A DNA stretch of 64,000 nt from Thermocatellispora tengchongensis (GCF_014202315.1 NZ_JACHGN010000004.1:186001-250000); one strand, 5' to 3'; counted from the first letter of the stretch, positions 34,528 to 46,370 are shown. Numbers and translations: made by a program. The notes: generated by a model from the letters alone, not told the origin.

Positions 34528-34557
34528 AGGCGGCCCATCGGCGGCGATGGGCCGCCT
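34528..34557 (+). terminator. Strong hairpin after the flavoprotein gene
   Basis: AGGCGGCCCATCG pairs perfectly with CGATGGGCCGCCT (13 bp) around a GCGG loop, 6 bases after the stop. Probably ends the enzyme operon, separating it from the transporter genes. Confidence 0.75.
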
Positions 34558-34674
34558 CGTGCGCCCTCACGCCGTTACACAGCGCCACAGCGGCTCCACC
34601 TTCTGTCGCCACCGCCGCCGCAGCCGCACCCCCGAAAGTTCCATGGCAAAAGGACTCTGCAACTATTGACAGTT

Positions 34675-34686
34675 TTGCAATAGCAT
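34675..34686 (+). promoter_or_regulatory. Operator site B upstream of transporter operon
   Basis: TTGCAATAGCAT matches 10 of 12 bases of site A and lies 104 bases before the binding-protein ATG in a locally AT-rich promoter region (34640-34700). Confidence 0.6.
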
Positions 34687-34789
34687 TCACAAGATAGCGG
34701 GTATCACAGTGAGTCGACCGTGACCGACTGTCTGCACGGCCCTCCGAGTCCGACCCGGCGACCTCGCCGTCGAAAACCCGAGGAACACC

Positions 34790-35902
34790 ATGAGAAGGAC
34801 CGCGTTTCTGCCCCTCGCGTTCGCCTGCGCCCTGACTCTCGCGGCGTGCGGCAGCTCGGCCGGTGACACCGCCGCCACGACGCCCGCGGCGACGGCGGAC
34901 GTCGGGCGGCCCTCGGCGGTCACCCCCGTGGACGCCGCCACCCTCAAGGCGGCGCGCGAGGAGGGAGAGGTCCTGATCTACACCAACAGCGAAGAGCAGC
35001 AGATGGCGCCGCTGGTGAAGGCGTTCGAGAAGGCACACCCCGGCATCACGGTCCGGAGCCTTTCGCTCGGCAACCGGGAGATGTTCCAGCGGTATGAGAC
35101 CGAGGTGGCATCAGGGGGCACGTCGGCCGACGCGATCATGAGCAGCGACGCGGTGAGCTGGCTGTCCTTCATCCGGAACGGCAACGTCGAGAACTACACC
35201 GACCCGAACACGCCGAACCTGCCCGAGCACGCCCTGCTGGGCCCGGGCGTCTACTCCCTGTCGGTGGATCCGGTCGTCGCGGTGTTCAACAAGGCGTTGC
35301 TCCCCGAGTCGAAGCAGCCCACCACGTTGGTGGAGCTGGCGGCGATGGCCCGGCAGCTCGACGGGAAGATCGCGACGACCGACATCAGCAACGTCATCCA
35401 GTTCGGGGCCACCAGCGCGTACCTCGACAAGTACGGCGAGGCCGGGTGGGCCACGCTGGAGAAGATCGGCGCTCACGCCGCCGTGGAGTCGGACAACGGC
35501 CCGCTGGTCACCAAGCTCGCCCAGGGCCAGTACGCCGCGGAGTTCTTCGTCGCCGGCACCGTCCGGGCGTTCATCACCGGTGACGTCGCCAAGGTGGTCA
35601 ACTACAGCTACCTCAAGGACGGGACCCCCTTGCTGCCGCGCGGCATCGGGGTGACCGCCGAGGCCGCGCACCCGAACGCGGCCAAGGTCTTCGTCAACTG
35701 GCTGCTGTCGGTCGAGGGCCAGGAGGCCGCGTGCCAGGGCGGTTTCACGCCCTACCGCGACGGGGTCAGGTGCGATTTCGGCCTGCCCCAGATCAAGGCC
35801 GCGGTCGGCGAGGAGAACCTCACCATCGGAACGTTCTCCCCCAAGCTCGCCGAAGAGCGCGACCAGATCGTCGCCCGCTTCAACAGGGCCTTCCGCCGAT
35901 GA
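34790..35902 (+). CDS. ABC transporter substrate-binding lipoprotein (Fe3+/AfuA- or phosphonate-type fold)
   Basis: 370 aa. Lipoprotein signal with Cys20 (FACALTLAACGSS). Class II binding-protein fold: EGEVLIYTNSEEQQMAPLVKAFEKAHPGITV, PVVAVFNKALLP, HPNAAKVFVNWLLSVEGQEA. The family (AfuA, PhnS and relatives) binds iron, thiamine, phosphonates or carboxylates. Given the neighbours a carboxylate substrate is more likely than iron, but that is inference. The stop overlaps the permease start (ATGA). Confidence 0.9.
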   Translation: MRRTAFLPLAFACALTLAACGSSAGDTAATTPAATADVGRPSAVTPVDAATLKAAREEGEVLIYTNSEEQQMAPLVKAFEKAHPGITVRSLSLGNREMFQRYETEVASGGTSADAIMSSDAVSWLSFIRNGNVENYTDPNTPNLPEHALLGPGVYSLSVDPVVAVFNKALLPESKQPTTLVELAAMARQLDGKIATTDISNVIQFGATSAYLDKYGEAGWATLEKIGAHAAVESDNGPLVTKLAQGQYAAEFFVAGTVRAFITGDVAKVVNYSYLKDGTPLLPRGIGVTAEAAHPNAAKVFVNWLLSVEGQEAACQGGFTPYRDGVRCDFGLPQIKAAVGEENLTIGTFSPKLAEERDQIVARFNRAFRR

Positions 35903-37645
35903 CGGTCACGGCAGAGCCGAGGCCCGGAGCGGCGGCTCCGGGGTCGGGCCGCACCCGCCGGCCGCGGCGCCGGTTCGTGCCGGCGACCGCCGGTCACTAC
36001 CTGATCTGGATCGTGACCCTGGTCGTGGTCGTCGGCCCCGTGGTCCCGATCACCCTGGCGTCGTTCTGGTCGACTCCGCTCTACCGATCCGGCGGTCACC
36101 TCACGCTCGGCAACTTCCGCGACCTCCTGACGGACCCGGCCTGGTGGAGCGCGGTGGGTAACAGCGCCGCCTTCGCCGCCCTCACGACGGTGTCGTCCGT
36201 GCTGTTCGGCGTGGGCGCGGCCGTGCTCCTGACCCGTACGAACGTGCCGTTCCGCCGGCTGTTCGCCGGTGTCCTCATCCTTCCGGTCATGCTGCCCGGA
36301 CTCGTGCTCATCGTCGGCTGGATGGCGATGTGGGCGCCGTCCGGATACGTCAGCTCCTGGCTTGAGATCAACACGGTGCTCTGGTTCCCGGTCGATCTGT
36401 ACACCCTGCCGGGCATGGCGCTGGTGGCGACCACCGTCGCCGCGCCGACCGTGTTCCTCTTCTGCCGCACCACCGTGCTCGCCATCGACCCCGCGCTGGA
36501 GGACGCGGCGCGCAGCGCCGGCGCGCACCCGCTGCGGGCGCTGGTCTCGGTGACCGTGCCCCTGCTGCGGCCGGCCGTCCTCAACTCCGCGCTCCTGGTC
36601 TTCGCGGTCTCCTTCGAGGTGCTGGGCCTGCCGCTGATCCTGGGGTTCTCCAACGACATCACGTTCGTGTCGACCTATCTGTACGACAACTGGATCAACG
36701 CGGCGCCGCCGAACCAGGGGCTCGTGTCCGCCGGCGCGGTCTTCCTCCTCCTGTGCGTCTCCGGGCTTCTCGTCCTCCGCAACCGGCTCGTCGGAGACGT
36801 CTCCCGGTACACGACGGTCACCGGGAAGGCCACCGGGACGCGGGTGGTGGACCTCGGGCCCGTCCGCTGGCCGCTGGCGGCCGTGTTCGCCACCGTGCTG
36901 GGGGTGCTCGTCGTCGTCCCGCTGGCCGGTGTCGTCATGTCGGCCTTCACCAGCATCCTCACCCCGTACATCACGCCGTGGTCGGTGCTGACCACCGCGA
37001 ACTTCGCGGCCATCGCCGGCAATCCGATCTGGTCGGAGTCGATCGTGAACAGCCTGCTCATCGCCGGTGTGGGCGGGCTGCTGGCGACGGCGGCCATCGC
37101 CGTCGTCTCGGTGGTCGCCCACCGCTCGGCCTTCCGGTTCCGCGGATCGCTGCAGCAGGCGGTGGTGTGGCCGCGGATGATGCCCGGACTGGTGACCGGC
37201 ATGGCGTTCTTCTGGTCGTTCGCGATCCTCGACCCGAGCGGCGCCGTCCGCGGCAGCCTGTGGGGGATCGGGCTCGCGTTCGCCGTACGCAGCCTCGCGC
37301 TCGGCTACGGCGTGTTCTACCCGGCGCTGGCCGCGATCGGGGAGGACCTCGACCGCGCCGCCCGTACGTCCGGGGCCACCTGGTGGCAGGCCTCGGTGAG
37401 CGTCGTGCTCCGCCTGAGCGCCCCGGCCATGGCCGCGTGCTTCGTCCTGCTGTTCGTGTCGATGCTCAACGACGCCGACCCCGCCGTTTTCCTGGTCACC
37501 GACCGGACACCGGTCATGGGTCTGACCATGTTGCAACTCGCGGCGACGAGCACCGGCGGCGCCGTGGCCGCCTTCGGGGTGATCCAGATGGTCATCACCC
37601 TCGCGGTGCTCGCTGCCGGACGAATCTTCCTGGGGGTGCGGGCGC

Positions 37646-37653
<8 letters not shown>
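35899..37653 (+). CDS. ABC transporter permease, two fused membrane domains
   Basis: 584 aa, with two BPD_transp_1 domains in one chain (about residues 65-290 and 345-575), as in AfuB/SfuB-type permeases. EAA loops are visible as LEDAARSAGAHPLRALVSVTVPLLRP and LDRAARTSGATWWQASVSVVLRLSAP. The first 25 residues are a basic, Pro-rich cytoplasmic tail. ATG 35899 overlaps the binding-protein stop; its 3' end overlaps the ATPase by 8 bases. Confidence 0.93.
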
Positions 37654-38725
<1,072 letters not shown>

Positions 38726-38758
38726 CCCGCCCCCGAAACCCGGGAGCACCGGCCGGAC

Positions 38759-39760
38759 ATGAACATCAGAGACAGCAGAGACATCACAGACCGCATAGAC
38801 CCGCAGGTACGGGCCCGCCTCGACCGGTATCTCCGCATCGTGGGCCCCCAAGGGCTGAGCGGCATCGAGAACATCGCGGAGCGACGGCGGAGGCAGGCCG
38901 AACTCGCCGCCCTCCGTTCGAGAGCCGCCGCACCGCGCGGCGTCGAGGTCCGCGACCACTCGATCCCGGTGGGCACCGGCCCGCATCCGGCCGTCCGGGT
39001 GCGGGTTTACCGGCCCCCGGGCGGCCCGGCACCCGCGCCGTGCGTCTGCTACATCCACGGCGGCGGGATGGTCGCCGGGAGCGTTGACGGTGACGACGCC
39101 AAGGCCGCCGAGCTCGCCCGAGAGACCGGCTGCGTCGTGGTGTCGGTGGAGTACCGTCTCGCGCCCGAGAACCCGTATCCCGCCGCGGTGGACGACTGCT
39201 TCACCGCTCTCCGCTGGACAGCGGAGAGCCACCGGGAACTACGGATCGATCCTGACCGCATCGCGCTCTACGGACCGAGCGCGGGCGGCTGCCTGGCGGC
39301 GGCCACCACCCTGCTCGCCCGCGACCGCGGCGGCCCCGAGATCGCCTACCTGATGCTCGTCTCCCCCATGCTGGACGACCGTTCCGCCACACCCTCCACC
39401 CTCACCAACACCGGGTTCGGAGCCTGGAGCCGCGAGGCCAACCTCCGGTCCTGGCAGGCGTTCCTGGGCGAGGACTTCGGCACCGACCGGGTGTCGCCCT
39501 ACGCGGCGCCGGCGCGCGCCGGCGACCTCACCGGGTTTCCGCCCGCGTACGTGGACGTCGGCGACCTCGACCTGTTCCGGGACGAGGCCATGGACTTCGC
39601 GCGAAGACTCATGTGGGCCGGGGTTCCCGTCGAACTGCACGTCTATCCCGGCGGCATCCACGGAGGAGAGAGTCTCGCGCCCGAAGCCGAGCTGAGCGTA
39701 CGGGTCCGCTCATACCGGCACAGCGCCCTCCGCAGGGCGCTGTGCGCGAACGCCGGTTGA
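38759..39760 (+). CDS. Alpha/beta hydrolase, HSL (hormone-sensitive lipase) family
   Basis: 333 aa. Oxyanion motif CYIHGGGMVAG, the HSL signature VSVEYRLAPENPYPAAVDDC, nucleophile in YGPSAGGCLAAAT (GxSxG), acid in YVDVGDLDLFRDEA, His in YPGGIHGGE. Probably hydrolyses a carboxylic ester or lactone after import by the preceding ABC system. 33 bases after the ATPase gene, likely the same transcript. Confidence 0.9.
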   Translation: MNIRDSRDITDRIDPQVRARLDRYLRIVGPQGLSGIENIAERRRRQAELAALRSRAAAPRGVEVRDHSIPVGTGPHPAVRVRVYRPPGGPAPAPCVCYIHGGGMVAGSVDGDDAKAAELARETGCVVVSVEYRLAPENPYPAAVDDCFTALRWTAESHRELRIDPDRIALYGPSAGGCLAAATTLLARDRGGPEIAYLMLVSPMLDDRSATPSTLTNTGFGAWSREANLRSWQAFLGEDFGTDRVSPYAAPARAGDLTGFPPAYVDVGDLDLFRDEAMDFARRLMWAGVPVELHVYPGGIHGGESLAPEAELSVRVRSYRHSALRRALCANAG

Positions 39761-39765
39761 CATCA

Positions 39766-39777
39766 ATGCTGTAGCAA
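39766..39777 (+). promoter_or_regulatory. Operator site C at the start of second GntR gene
   Basis: ATGCTGTAGCAA, 10 of 12 matches to site A, ends 5 bases before the ATG of the GntR gene. The position suggests autoregulation and also indicates that the mRNA leader there is very short. Confidence 0.6.
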
Positions 39778-39782
39778 ATACC

Positions 39783-40511
39783 ATGCTGCCCATGGCCCGG
39801 CTTCCTCAGCTCTCGGCACCGGTGACTCTCGGGGACCAGGCGTACGCCGCCATCCGCGAGGCCATAGTCACCGGCTCCCTGAAGCGCGGGGAGAAGGTGA
39901 CGGAGCGCGGCCTGGCGGAACTGCTCACCATCAGCGCGACCCCCGTCCGCGAGGCACTGCGGCGACTGGAGCAGGATCGGCTGGTGGAACGGACGGGCCC
40001 CAGGTCCGTCCGCATCGCGCAGTTCGGCAAGGAGGAGCTGCGCGAGTTCACCATGATCGAGGATGCGCTCCGGGCGCTCGCCGCCCGGCTGGCCGCGGAG
40101 AAATCGACGGCCGCGCAGCGGCGCGAGATGTGCGCGTGCCTGGACGAGGCGGACGCGCTGCGCGGCGAACTGCGCGAGGTCGCCCCAGGGACCGACAGAG
40201 AGCGGGACCTGGTGATCGGAATCCAGAGCCTGATGCGGCGTTTCCACTCGCTCGTGGACGAGGCGAGCGGCAACGCGACTCTGATGCAGATGCTGCGCAC
40301 CGTTGACGCCTTCGGTGCGGCGGAGCGGCACGACAGCCTCCTGTCGGAGGTGCGGGGCGAACACCGGACGATCGTCGATGAGCGATACCGGCAGCACCGC
40401 GCCATCTACGACGCCATCGCCGCCGGCAACGGAGAACGGGCCGAAGAACTGATGAGGGCCCACAGTCACAGCTCGAACACCTCCCGGATCGCAAGCCGCT
40501 TCCCCGACTGA
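39783..40511 (+). CDS. GntR-family (FCD) regulator 2 of catabolic island
   Basis: 242 aa. Winged helix LGDQAYAAIREAIVTGSLKRGEKVTERGLAELLTISATPVREALRRLEQDRLVERTGPRSVRI is closely similar to regulator 1 (28142-28906), whereas the FCD domains are more divergent. The two may bind the same TTGCTATAGCAA-type sites with different ligands. ATG 39783; an in-frame ATG at 39792 is an alternative. Convergent with a hydrolase gene. Confidence 0.9.
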   Translation: MLPMARLPQLSAPVTLGDQAYAAIREAIVTGSLKRGEKVTERGLAELLTISATPVREALRRLEQDRLVERTGPRSVRIAQFGKEELREFTMIEDALRALAARLAAEKSTAAQRREMCACLDEADALRGELREVAPGTDRERDLVIGIQSLMRRFHSLVDEASGNATLMQMLRTVDAFGAAERHDSLLSEVRGEHRTIVDERYRQHRAIYDAIAAGNGERAEELMRAHSHSSNTSRIASRFPD

Positions 40512-40554
40512 CCACGCCGCAGATCCCGCGAGCGCTCGATGACCCTGACTCCGG

Positions 40555-41412
40555 TCACCGCCCGCGGGCCGGTTCGGCGGCCGGCTCCTCGCTCCTGCTC
40601 AGGGCGTCGGCCAGGAACCGGGTGACGGCGGGCAGTGTCGCGGCGGTGTCGTGTCCGCCGCCGGGGATGACGGCCTGTGTCCAGGGGACGCCGTGGGCGG
40701 TGAAGGAGTCGGCGAGGCGGTCGAGCCGTTCGCGGCGGGTGGTTCCCGGTTGACGGCCGCCGTCGTCGGAGACGACGGTGAGGTCGGCGATCCCGTCGTC
40801 CTCGGCGCCGATGGTGAGCAGGACGGGGACGCGGGCGATGGCCCTGGGATCGACCTCGATGCCGAAGCGGGACCTGGTGTCGGCGACGCCGGTGAACCAG
40901 GGAAGGGTGTCGTCGAGGAGGGTGACGCGGCCGGGGGCGCTGATCGCGACCGCGGCGAGCCGTCCGGGGTGCAGGTAGAGGAACCTGTGGGCGAACTGGC
41001 CGCCGCCGGAGTGGCCGTAGAGCATGATCCGGTCGACGCGGGCGTTCCAGCGGTGGCCGACCTGCTCGACGATGTCGAGCAGCACCAGGTCGTAGCGCAC
41101 GCCGTGGCCGTCGAGGAACTTGTAGGCGTGGACGTCGTCGGGGTCGCCGATGCCGGCGGGGAACAGCGGCGCGACCACGATGACGCCGTGCTCGTCGGCG
41201 AAGGGGACGAGGGCTTCGCGTAGCTGTTCCGGTCGCCGGCCGGTGCCGTGGACGGCGACCAGGACCGGCAGTTTCGTCTCCGGCGCCCACTGGGCGGGGA
41301 CGTACAGGCAGTAGGAGCAGCGCTGTTCGGAGGGAGCGGCGAAGAACATCGTCCGGCCGGTGAGCAGGCGGCGTCCGGGGTGGCCGGCGGGCAGGTCCGC
41401 GACGCGGATCAC
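40555..41412 (-). CDS. Alpha/beta hydrolase (esterase/PHB depolymerase-like)
   Basis: 285 aa. LPVLVAVHGTGRRPEQLREALVPFADEHGVIVVAPLFPAG, nucleophile in LYGHSGGGQFAHRFLYLHP (GHSGG), acid in LLTIGAEDDGIADL, His in IPGGGHDTAATL. Cytoplasmic, no signal peptide. The ATG overlaps a 27-codon ORF by ATGA, and operator sites D and E lie upstream on the same strand, so it probably belongs to the catabolic regulon as a second ester- or lactone-cleaving enzyme. Confidence 0.88.
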   Translation of the reverse strand: MIRVADLPAGHPGRRLLTGRTMFFAAPSEQRCSYCLYVPAQWAPETKLPVLVAVHGTGRRPEQLREALVPFADEHGVIVVAPLFPAGIGDPDDVHAYKFLDGHGVRYDLVLLDIVEQVGHRWNARVDRIMLYGHSGGGQFAHRFLYLHPGRLAAVAISAPGRVTLLDDTLPWFTGVADTRSRFGIEVDPRAIARVPVLLTIGAEDDGIADLTVVSDDGGRQPGTTRRERLDRLADSFTAHGVPWTQAVIPGGGHDTAATLPAVTRFLADALSRSEEPAAEPARGR

Positions 41413-41492
41413 CGGGCACGCTCCAGCGCGGTGCGCATGAGGGCCCCGGCGTTCTGCGAACGGATCTCCTCGGTCATCGTGGGAATCTCCAT
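41409..41492 (-). CDS. 27-aa ORF coupled to hydrolase gene
   Basis: MEIPTMTEEIRSQNAGALMR followed by TALERAR. A strong GGGGAGGAAG ribosome site precedes the ATG at 41492, and its stop overlaps the hydrolase ATG. It may be a real small protein, or the surviving ends of a larger gene after deletion, since such scars are common just beyond this point. I do not recognise it. Confidence 0.45.
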   Translation of the reverse strand: MEIPTMTEEIRSQNAGALMRTALERAR

Positions 41493-41593
41493 CACTTCCT
41501 CCCCTGTGGACGGTGTGCGGCCCGGCGGGTGAGCACAGACGGGGCCCGGCTGCCGTGCCGCTCCGGTAGCGGCCCGTACGTCGCTCGTCGCAT
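41492..41593 (-). CDS. 33-aa leader ORF upstream of hydrolase operon
   Basis: ATG 41593 has AGGAG six bases upstream; the product is Arg-rich (MRRATYGPLPERHGSRAPSV...). Its TGA overlaps the ATG of the 27-aa ORF (TGATG). It begins about 18 bases downstream of operator site D. It could serve only as a translated leader; protein function is doubtful. Confidence 0.3.
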   Translation of the reverse strand: MRRATYGPLPERHGSRAPSVLTRRAAHRPQGRK

Positions 41594-41610
41594 GCCCGAC
41601 TCCTTGCAAT

Positions 41611-41622
41611 TTGCTATAGCCG
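41611..41622 (-). promoter_or_regulatory. Operator site D upstream of hydrolase operon
   Basis: TTGCTATAGCCG on the plus strand, 10 of 12 matches to site A. On the minus strand it gives CTATAGCAA, which can double as a -10 element for the hydrolase transcript. Confidence 0.6.
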
Positions 41623-41639
41623 ACCTGGCCGCAGACCAC

Positions 41640-42448
41640 TTCCCTTCGACGAGGCAGCGGGACTCAGGGACGCGGCGCTTTCACCTGTCGCGCGACTTCG
41701 GCGACCTTCTCACCGCGGGCCTGCACGCCGCCCTGCACCGCGGCACGCAGCCGCGCACCCGATCGGCCAAACCGGCAGCCACCACACCGGCCAAGGAGTC
41801 CAATGGCACGCGGCCACCATATGCCATAGCAAAAATCGGGCACAAGGGATGGGCGTCAATGTCGGTGATGCCTGGTCGCGCCGGCGCAGGCCCGTGCCGG
41901 CGAGCTTGGCCTCGTCCCGGAAGGTGAGCACCCCGACCGCCTCCACCAGGTCGGCGCGGTCGAGCGGCATCGCCCCGCGCGCCCGCCCGGCGGCCGGCTC
42001 GGCGACCGCGCCCGGAGCCGGCGGCGACACCCGCAGGTAGTCGCGCGTGCTCGACCGGGCACCCAGTGCTCCGACCGGAAATGATCACCGGCTTGCGTGA
42101 CACTTCAACTGGACATCCCCGCCGGTCGTCGTGCCGCGCGCCCGGGAAGACCGGTCGGTCCGGGCCGCCGCACGGTCGCCGCGCCACGTCCGCCGCATCC
42201 ACTCGGCCCACTCCTGCGGCTCGGCCCCGCCGGCCTCCCGCCGCCCCGGCCCAGATCGGGCCTGACGCCACCGCTCCTTGGCGCGCTCCCTGGCGGGCGC
42301 GGTCGCCGCCGCGCGGCCGGAGGCGGGCGGCAGGGCCCGCCGCGTATGGGGGCGCAGGTTTTACCTTCGGGTCGGTCACCTTTCCTGATCACGGTACGTC
42401 ACCAAGATGACGGGCGACTACCAGGGACGATCACATGAGGTGAGCATA
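41640..42448. other. Degenerate region without an intact gene
   Basis: No complete gene is convincing. On the minus strand, short stretches with coding character appear in different frames: VTDPKVKPAPPYAAG from about 42379, KERWRQARSGP...EWAEWMRRTWRGDRAAART ending at a TGA near 42078, and MPLDRADLVEAVGVLTFRDE around 41900-41980. Site E lies downstream, and a 48-codon frame (41681-41827) starts inside it. This looks like remains of one or more disrupted genes. Confidence 0.5.
41821..41832. promoter_or_regulatory. Operator site E in degenerate region
   Basis: ATGCCATAGCAA, 10 of 12 matches to site A. No intact gene now starts next to it on either strand, suggesting that it once controlled a gene that has been lost. 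Confidence 0.5.
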
Positions 42449-43219
42449 ATGTCGGAAACATACGTCTTGCGCCGTCCGACGTACCGGCCGGGCGAGGTCG
42501 ATGGGGGCGCGGTGGCGCGGTCGCTGCTGCATCTGGACTCCAGCGCCAGTCGTTCCCGCGACTCGGTCAGCAGGCAGTTGACCGGGCTGTTCGCCGACAC
42601 CTGGCGCGGGCGGCGCGGCGATGACCGCTACGACTACCGGTATCGCGACCTGGCCGCGGACCCGGTGCCGCTGATATCCCCCGGCTTCGTCTCCCTCGGC
42701 CGGCGGGCGCAGCGGCACGGTCCCGTCCCACTGGCCGTGGTGCCGTCGCTGGTGAGGGGGGACGACGAGGCGCGGGAGTGGGGCCTGACCCTGCCGCTGA
42801 TCAACGAGCTGCTCGCCGCCGACACCGTGCTGCTCGGCGTCCCGATGTACAACTTCACGGTGCCCGCCGCGCTCAAGGCGTGGATCGACCGGATCACCTT
42901 CCCCGGCGCGTTCACCGATCCCGGCACCGGGCAGAGCCTGCTGGAGCGTACGAAGGTGGTGGTGGTCGAGGCCCGCGGCGGCTGCTACCGGCCCGGCACC
43001 CCCAGGGAGGGGTTCGAGTTCCAGGCGCGCTACCTGCGGGCCTACTTCACCGATCTGGGGGTGCGCGAGGAAAACCTGCACTTCGTGTGCGCCGAGATGA
43101 CCAGGGCGGCCGACAATCCCGCGCTGGCCCGCTTCCGGTCGATGGGGGCGAGCTCGCTCGCCGCGGCCAGGTCGGCGGTCACCGCGCTGGCCGCGCGCCT
43201 CCCGGACGGCGAGGCGTGA
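42449..43219 (+). CDS. FMN-dependent NAD(P)H oxidoreductase, AzoR-like
   Basis: 256 aa flavodoxin-fold protein. LLHLDSSASRSRDSVSRQLT at the phosphate-binding loop and LLGVPMYNFTVPAALKAWIDRITFPGAF are signature segments of AzoR-type quinone/azo reductases. About 50 residues longer than typical, mostly N-terminal. ATG 42449 has a GAGGTGAG site. Its position beside phenazine-gene remnants suggests a redox tailoring or detoxifying role, but a general reductase is equally possible. Confidence 0.82.
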   Translation: MSETYVLRRPTYRPGEVDGGAVARSLLHLDSSASRSRDSVSRQLTGLFADTWRGRRGDDRYDYRYRDLAADPVPLISPGFVSLGRRAQRHGPVPLAVVPSLVRGDDEAREWGLTLPLINELLAADTVLLGVPMYNFTVPAALKAWIDRITFPGAFTDPGTGQSLLERTKVVVVEARGGCYRPGTPREGFEFQARYLRAYFTDLGVREENLHFVCAEMTRAADNPALARFRSMGASSLAAARSAVTALAARLPDGEA

Positions 43220-43247
43220 CGGGACGACGGCGTGCGTGTCACCTTTA

Positions 43248-44075
<828 letters not shown>

Positions 44076-44402
44076 TCAGGCGTGGTGGACGGATGCGACG
44101 GAGTACACGCCGGGGCCGGGGGTGCCCAGCTCGGCGACCTTCTTGGCGAACGCCTGAGCCTCGGGGTCGCCCATCACGGCCTGGAGGTCCTCCGGGCTGC
44201 GCCACTGGGCGTAGTTGATGACCCGCTTGCCGTCCTTGCCGGCGAGGATGTTGACCGAGATGAAGCCCGGCCGCTGCCGCATCACCTTTTCCGTGCCCTC
44301 GTTCAGGACGGCGATGAGCTCCTGCTGCCTCTCCGGGTCGACGTCGATGACATTGATGAAAGTGACGAGCTGGTCGTCGGCGCGAATCACGGTTTCACTC
44401 AT
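44076..44402 (-). CDS. Antibiotic biosynthesis monooxygenase (ABM) domain protein
   Basis: 108 aa, one ferredoxin-like ABM barrel: LVTFINVIDVDPERQQELIAVLNEGTEKVMRQRPGFISVNILAG...VINYAQWRSPEDLQAVMGD. Such cofactor-free enzymes oxidise aromatic rings, but many are of unknown function. ATG 44402 is the start that fits the family length. It lies between the broken monooxygenase and phzE and appears intact. Confidence 0.88.
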   Translation of the reverse strand: MSETVIRADDQLVTFINVIDVDPERQQELIAVLNEGTEKVMRQRPGFISVNILAGKDGKRVINYAQWRSPEDLQAVMGDPEAQAFAKKVAELGTPGPGVYSVASVHHA

Positions 44403-44579
44403 GGGCCCAACATTAACGAGAATAGATGCGATAAACCAGTTTTTTAGTTGGTCGCACACCCTGTCAGTTGCACACCCCATGCCTTTACTTTGCATGTCGG
44501 AGCGTGCCGTTGAATATGCTTGAAGAGGACGATTCGGACGAGTGCCGAATCGTCCTTCCCGCTTTGTTCCCGGCGGCGG

Positions 44580-46370
44580 TCAGCCGCCGTTCATGCCGAA
44601 TCCCTCGTGGTCGGCCGCGGCCACCTCGGCCAGCTTCTCGCGGTAGGACCGCAGCCCCGCGAAGTAGAACATCGCCCGGGCCGTTCTGGGTGAGCACGGA
44701 CTCGGCGTGGAACTGCAGGGAGGAGAACCACGGGCCGTGCAGCGCGTGCACCTCGCCGGTCGCCGGGTCGCGGCAGATCCTCACGGCGCCGACGCCGCCG
44801 ATCTCGGCGCCGTCCAGCTCGGAGCGGGCCGCGAAGGTGTTGTAGAACCCGACGCGCTCGCGCACGCCGAACAGGTCGATCTCCTTCTGCAGGCCCTGGT
44901 TGGGCACGTCCTTGCGGCGCATCCGGAACCCGAGCCTGACGCACAGGACCTGGTGGCTCAGGCAGACCGCGAGGAACGGCCGGCGTTCGGCCAGCAGGGC
45001 ATCCACGGCCGCGCGCAGGTAGGCGATCCTGGGGTGCCGGGCGTCGCGAGGATCGCCGGGTCCCGGTCCGAGCACGACGAGGTCGTAGCCGTCGAAGGAG
45101 ACGGCCTCGCCGTACCTGCGCACGGTCACGGACATGTCCAGCGCGCGCAGTTGGTGGTCGAGCCTCGAGGTGAAGGTGTCCTCGGCGTCGATGATCAGCG
45201 TCTCGCGGCCGGCCAGCCGGGGGAGGCCGGCGTACGCCCGGTGGCCGAGCCCAGCCAGAAGCCGGCGATGGTGGCGTTGCGCCGCTCCAGCGCGTCGCGC
45301 ACCTCGGGGTGCGCGTCGAGCCGCCCGGCCTCGCCGGTTCTCAGGGCCGAGAGCAGCCCTGCCGCCTTCGCGCTGGTCTCGGCGACCTCCGAGAGCGGGT
45401 CGGAGTGGCGTACGAGCGTGGCGCCGACGCCGATCCTGGCCCGGCCCGCGCTGTCGATGTCGGCGGTGCGGATGAGGATGGAGGAGTCGAGCGTCCACCC
45501 GCCGGAGGCGTCGCGCCCGATGAGGGCGGCGACCCCGCTGTAGTAGCCGCGGCCCTGCGGTTCGTGCCGCCCGATGACCCGGCAGGCGCTCTCCAGCGGG
45601 CTGCCGGTGACGGTCGGCGCGAACATCGTCTCGCGCAGGATGTCGCGAACGTCCCAGCGGCTGTCGCCCTCGATGAAGTACTCCGTGTGCGCGAGCCGCG
45701 CCATCTGCTTCAGCCGCGGTCCCACCACCCGTACGCCGGGCTCGCAGATCCGCGTCATCATCTTCAGCTCCTCGTCCAGGACCATGTAGAGCTCCTCCGA
45801 CTCCTTGCGGTCGGCGAGGAAGCGCATGACGTCGCGCACGGTGGGGCCGGACGGCGGGTAGCGGTAGGTGCCGCTGATCGGGTTCATCGTGACGATGCCG
45901 CCGTGCAGCGTGATGTGCCGTTCAGGGGAGGCGCCGACGAAGGTCCGCGTCCCGGTGTGCACGACGAAGGTCCAGTACGCGCCCGACTCGATCTGGAGCA
46001 GCCGCCGGAAGAAGGCCAGGGCGCTGCGCGGCGTGTAGCCGCCGATGTCGACGACGAACGACCGCTTGATGACGAAGTTCGCGCCCTTGCCCTCGCCGAT
46101 CGCCTCCTTGACCACCCTGCGCACGGTCTCCGCGTAGTCGTCGTCGGCGACGTCGAAGTGCCCCTCCGACACGGCGATGGGGATGTCGGGAATCCGGGTC
46201 AGCGCCTCGGCGACCGGCACCGCACACTGCCCGGTCACGGTCATCGCGATCAGCGGCGCGCCGTCGCCGGCGCAGGAGAAGCCCCGTTCGCGGATCTGCC
46301 GGTACGGGATGATCGCCAGCACCTCGTGGCGCGGCGCCGAGCCGGCCTCGACCCCGGCCGCGAGCCCGGT
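44580..46370 (-). pseudogene. phzE: Phenazine synthase PhzE (ADIC synthase), 5'-truncated with two frameshifts
   Basis: PhzE turns chorismate into 2-amino-2-deoxyisochorismate. The chorismate-binding half reads from SAPRHEVLAIIPYRQI through GANFVIKRSF, NPISGTYRYPPSGPT, DEELKMMTRICEPG and APTVTGSPLESACRVI. The frame is lost at a G5 run (45219-45223); restoring one base gives the amidotransferase half (AGRETLIIDAEDTF, FLAVCLSHQVLC, FHAESVLTQNG). A second shift at CCCGGG (44675-44680) precedes FAGLRSYREKLAEVAAADHE and the stop at 44580. About 60 N-terminal residues are missing. The two single-base shifts could be sequencing errors; the truncation could not. Confidence 0.9.

Noticed and set aside
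41681-42379. 232-codon minus-strand gene in the degenerate region
   Set aside because: Codon character changes frame several times along it and no family is recognisable; better treated as remnants.
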